In this document: in pieces, positions 6,012-6,513 of the stretch
How positions within the stretch are numbered: position 1 is the stretch's first letter
Layout of the letters: each line of letters opens with the position of its first letter
From: BMS3Bbin11 sp034659075
Lineage (GTDB): Bacteria; Pseudomonadota; Gammaproteobacteria; BMS3Bbin11
Length of the DNA: 6,513 nt
NCBI GenBank assembly: GCA_034659075.1
Contig: JAYEGM010000261.1
Span: 1 to 6,513, forward strand
Direction: 5' to 3'
Notes under the pieces: model-generated
The model's database searches: none
The model's input: the letters and a program-made list of their open reading frames with translations, nothing else
Told to the model about the DNA's origin: nothing
Translations under genes and position numbers: made by a program

Positions 6012-6513
6012 ATGATAAGAATAGGGCAGGGTTACGATGTACACAGGCTGGTTGAAGACCGGCCATTAGTACTCGGCGGGGTAACGATTGAGCATGCAAA
6101 AGGACTGGCCGGTCATTCTGATGCGGATGTACTGATACACAGCCTATGTGATGCACTTATCGGTGCTGCAGGGGAAGGTGATATAGGCCGGCATTTTCCG
6201 GATACTGACAGCAGTTACCATAATATAGATAGCCGGGTTCTGTTGCGTAAGGTTGTGACTATGCTGAAAGATGATGACTGGAAGATTGTCAATGCTGACC
6301 TGACTATTATAGCCCAGGCACCAAAAATGGCCCCGCATATTCCGGAAATGTGCAGCTTGTTAGCAGCTGATATGAACATCAATGTGAAACAGCTGAATAT
6401 CAAGGCAACAACGACTGAAAATCTTGGCTACTGTGGCAGGGAGGAAGGTATTGCTGCCATGGCTGTGGTGCTGATTGAAGCGGGTGCAGGGAAACGAACT
6501 AGAGAGAATAAAT
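6012..6513 (+). CDS. ispF: 2-C-methyl-D-erythritol 2,4-cyclodiphosphate synthase IspF (3' end cut by window)
   Basis: From ATG at 6012 the frame is open for 167 codons to the window edge, with no stop seen. The enzyme cyclises CDP-methylerythritol 2-phosphate to the 2,4-cyclodiphosphate with release of CMP; family members are zinc-dependent homotrimers. The start MIRIGQGYDVHRL holds metal ligands Asp9 and His11. HSDADVLIHSL follows, with third ligand His43, then EGDIGRHFPD (55-64) and KATTTENLGY (131-140), the CMP and active-site loop. Usual length is 157-160 residues and the conserved core ends near AVVLIEA (151-157), so the visible tail GAGKRTRENK is a short, charged extension and the stop is probably just outside the window. 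GAGG (5999-6002), inside the last codons of ispD, lies 9 bases before the start, and the one-base gap from the ispD TGA suggests translational coupling. The next enzyme partner, IspE, is not in view. Confidence 0.96.
   Translation, partial: MIRIGQGYDVHRLVEDRPLVLGGVTIEHAKGLAGHSDADVLIHSLCDALIGAAGEGDIGRHFPDTDSSYHNIDSRVLLRKVVTMLKDDDWKIVNADLTIIAQAPKMAPHIPEMCSLLAADMNINVKQLNIKATTTENLGYCGREEGIAAMAVVLIEAGAGKRTRENK

Noticed and set aside
6144..6403. Minus-strand open frames opposite ispF
   Set aside because: They are antisense to a well conserved IspF with all its active-site residues and have no supporting signal.

Overview
This window looks like the chromosome of a gammaproteobacterium. It carries CsiV, a family I know essentially from Gammaproteobacteria, next to the 3' end of a methylthioinosine/methylthioadenosine phosphorylase gene and close to mfd. 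That neighbourhood resembles the one in pseudomonads and vibrios. Mfd, IspD and IspF all read like gammaproteobacterial orthologues. I cannot name a genus. Nothing in the window looks like phage, plasmid, transposon, CRISPR or RNA-gene sequence.

Layout from left to right: (1) 2-175 (+), the C-terminus of a phosphorylase of 5'-methylthionucleoside salvage. (2) 176-272, a convergent gap with four copies of GGACTAA and a long imperfect inverted repeat. (3) 273-968 (-), csiV, an exported peptidoglycan-binding protein. (4) 969-1063, a divergent promoter region. (5) 1064-1585 (+), a peptide deformylase with all three metal-site motifs. (6) 1586-1660, a convergent gap with an ACGTAAC array. (7) 1661-5152 (-), a full-length mfd for transcription-repair coupling. 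(8) 5153-5305, a divergent gap with a likely mfd promoter and most of a 14-copy GGTGAAA array. (9) 5306-6010 (+) ispD and 6012 to the window end (+) ispF, two steps of the MEP isoprenoid pathway, separated by one base. No gene-free stretch reaches 300 bases.

The genes are housekeeping ones: nucleoside salvage, cell-wall synthesis, N-terminal protein processing, DNA repair and isoprenoid precursors. The MEP pathway supplies the undecaprenyl carrier for the cell wall, a loose link to csiV. Only ispD-ispF is clearly an operon.

The unusual part lies between the genes. Three of the four real gaps hold a perfect tandem array, each with a different sequence but always a 7-bp unit. The largest array runs into ispD. 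It supplies the GTG start codon, the Shine-Dalgarno-like AGGTGA and the first five codons. Its unit contains GTGA, so each repeat is at once a ribosome-binding site, a start codon and an overlapping stop codon. Because ispD starts in the second-last unit, gain or loss of upstream units would not change the ispD frame, unlike classic phase-variable repeats. This is the best candidate here for something not previously described. Its function is inferred from sequence alone.
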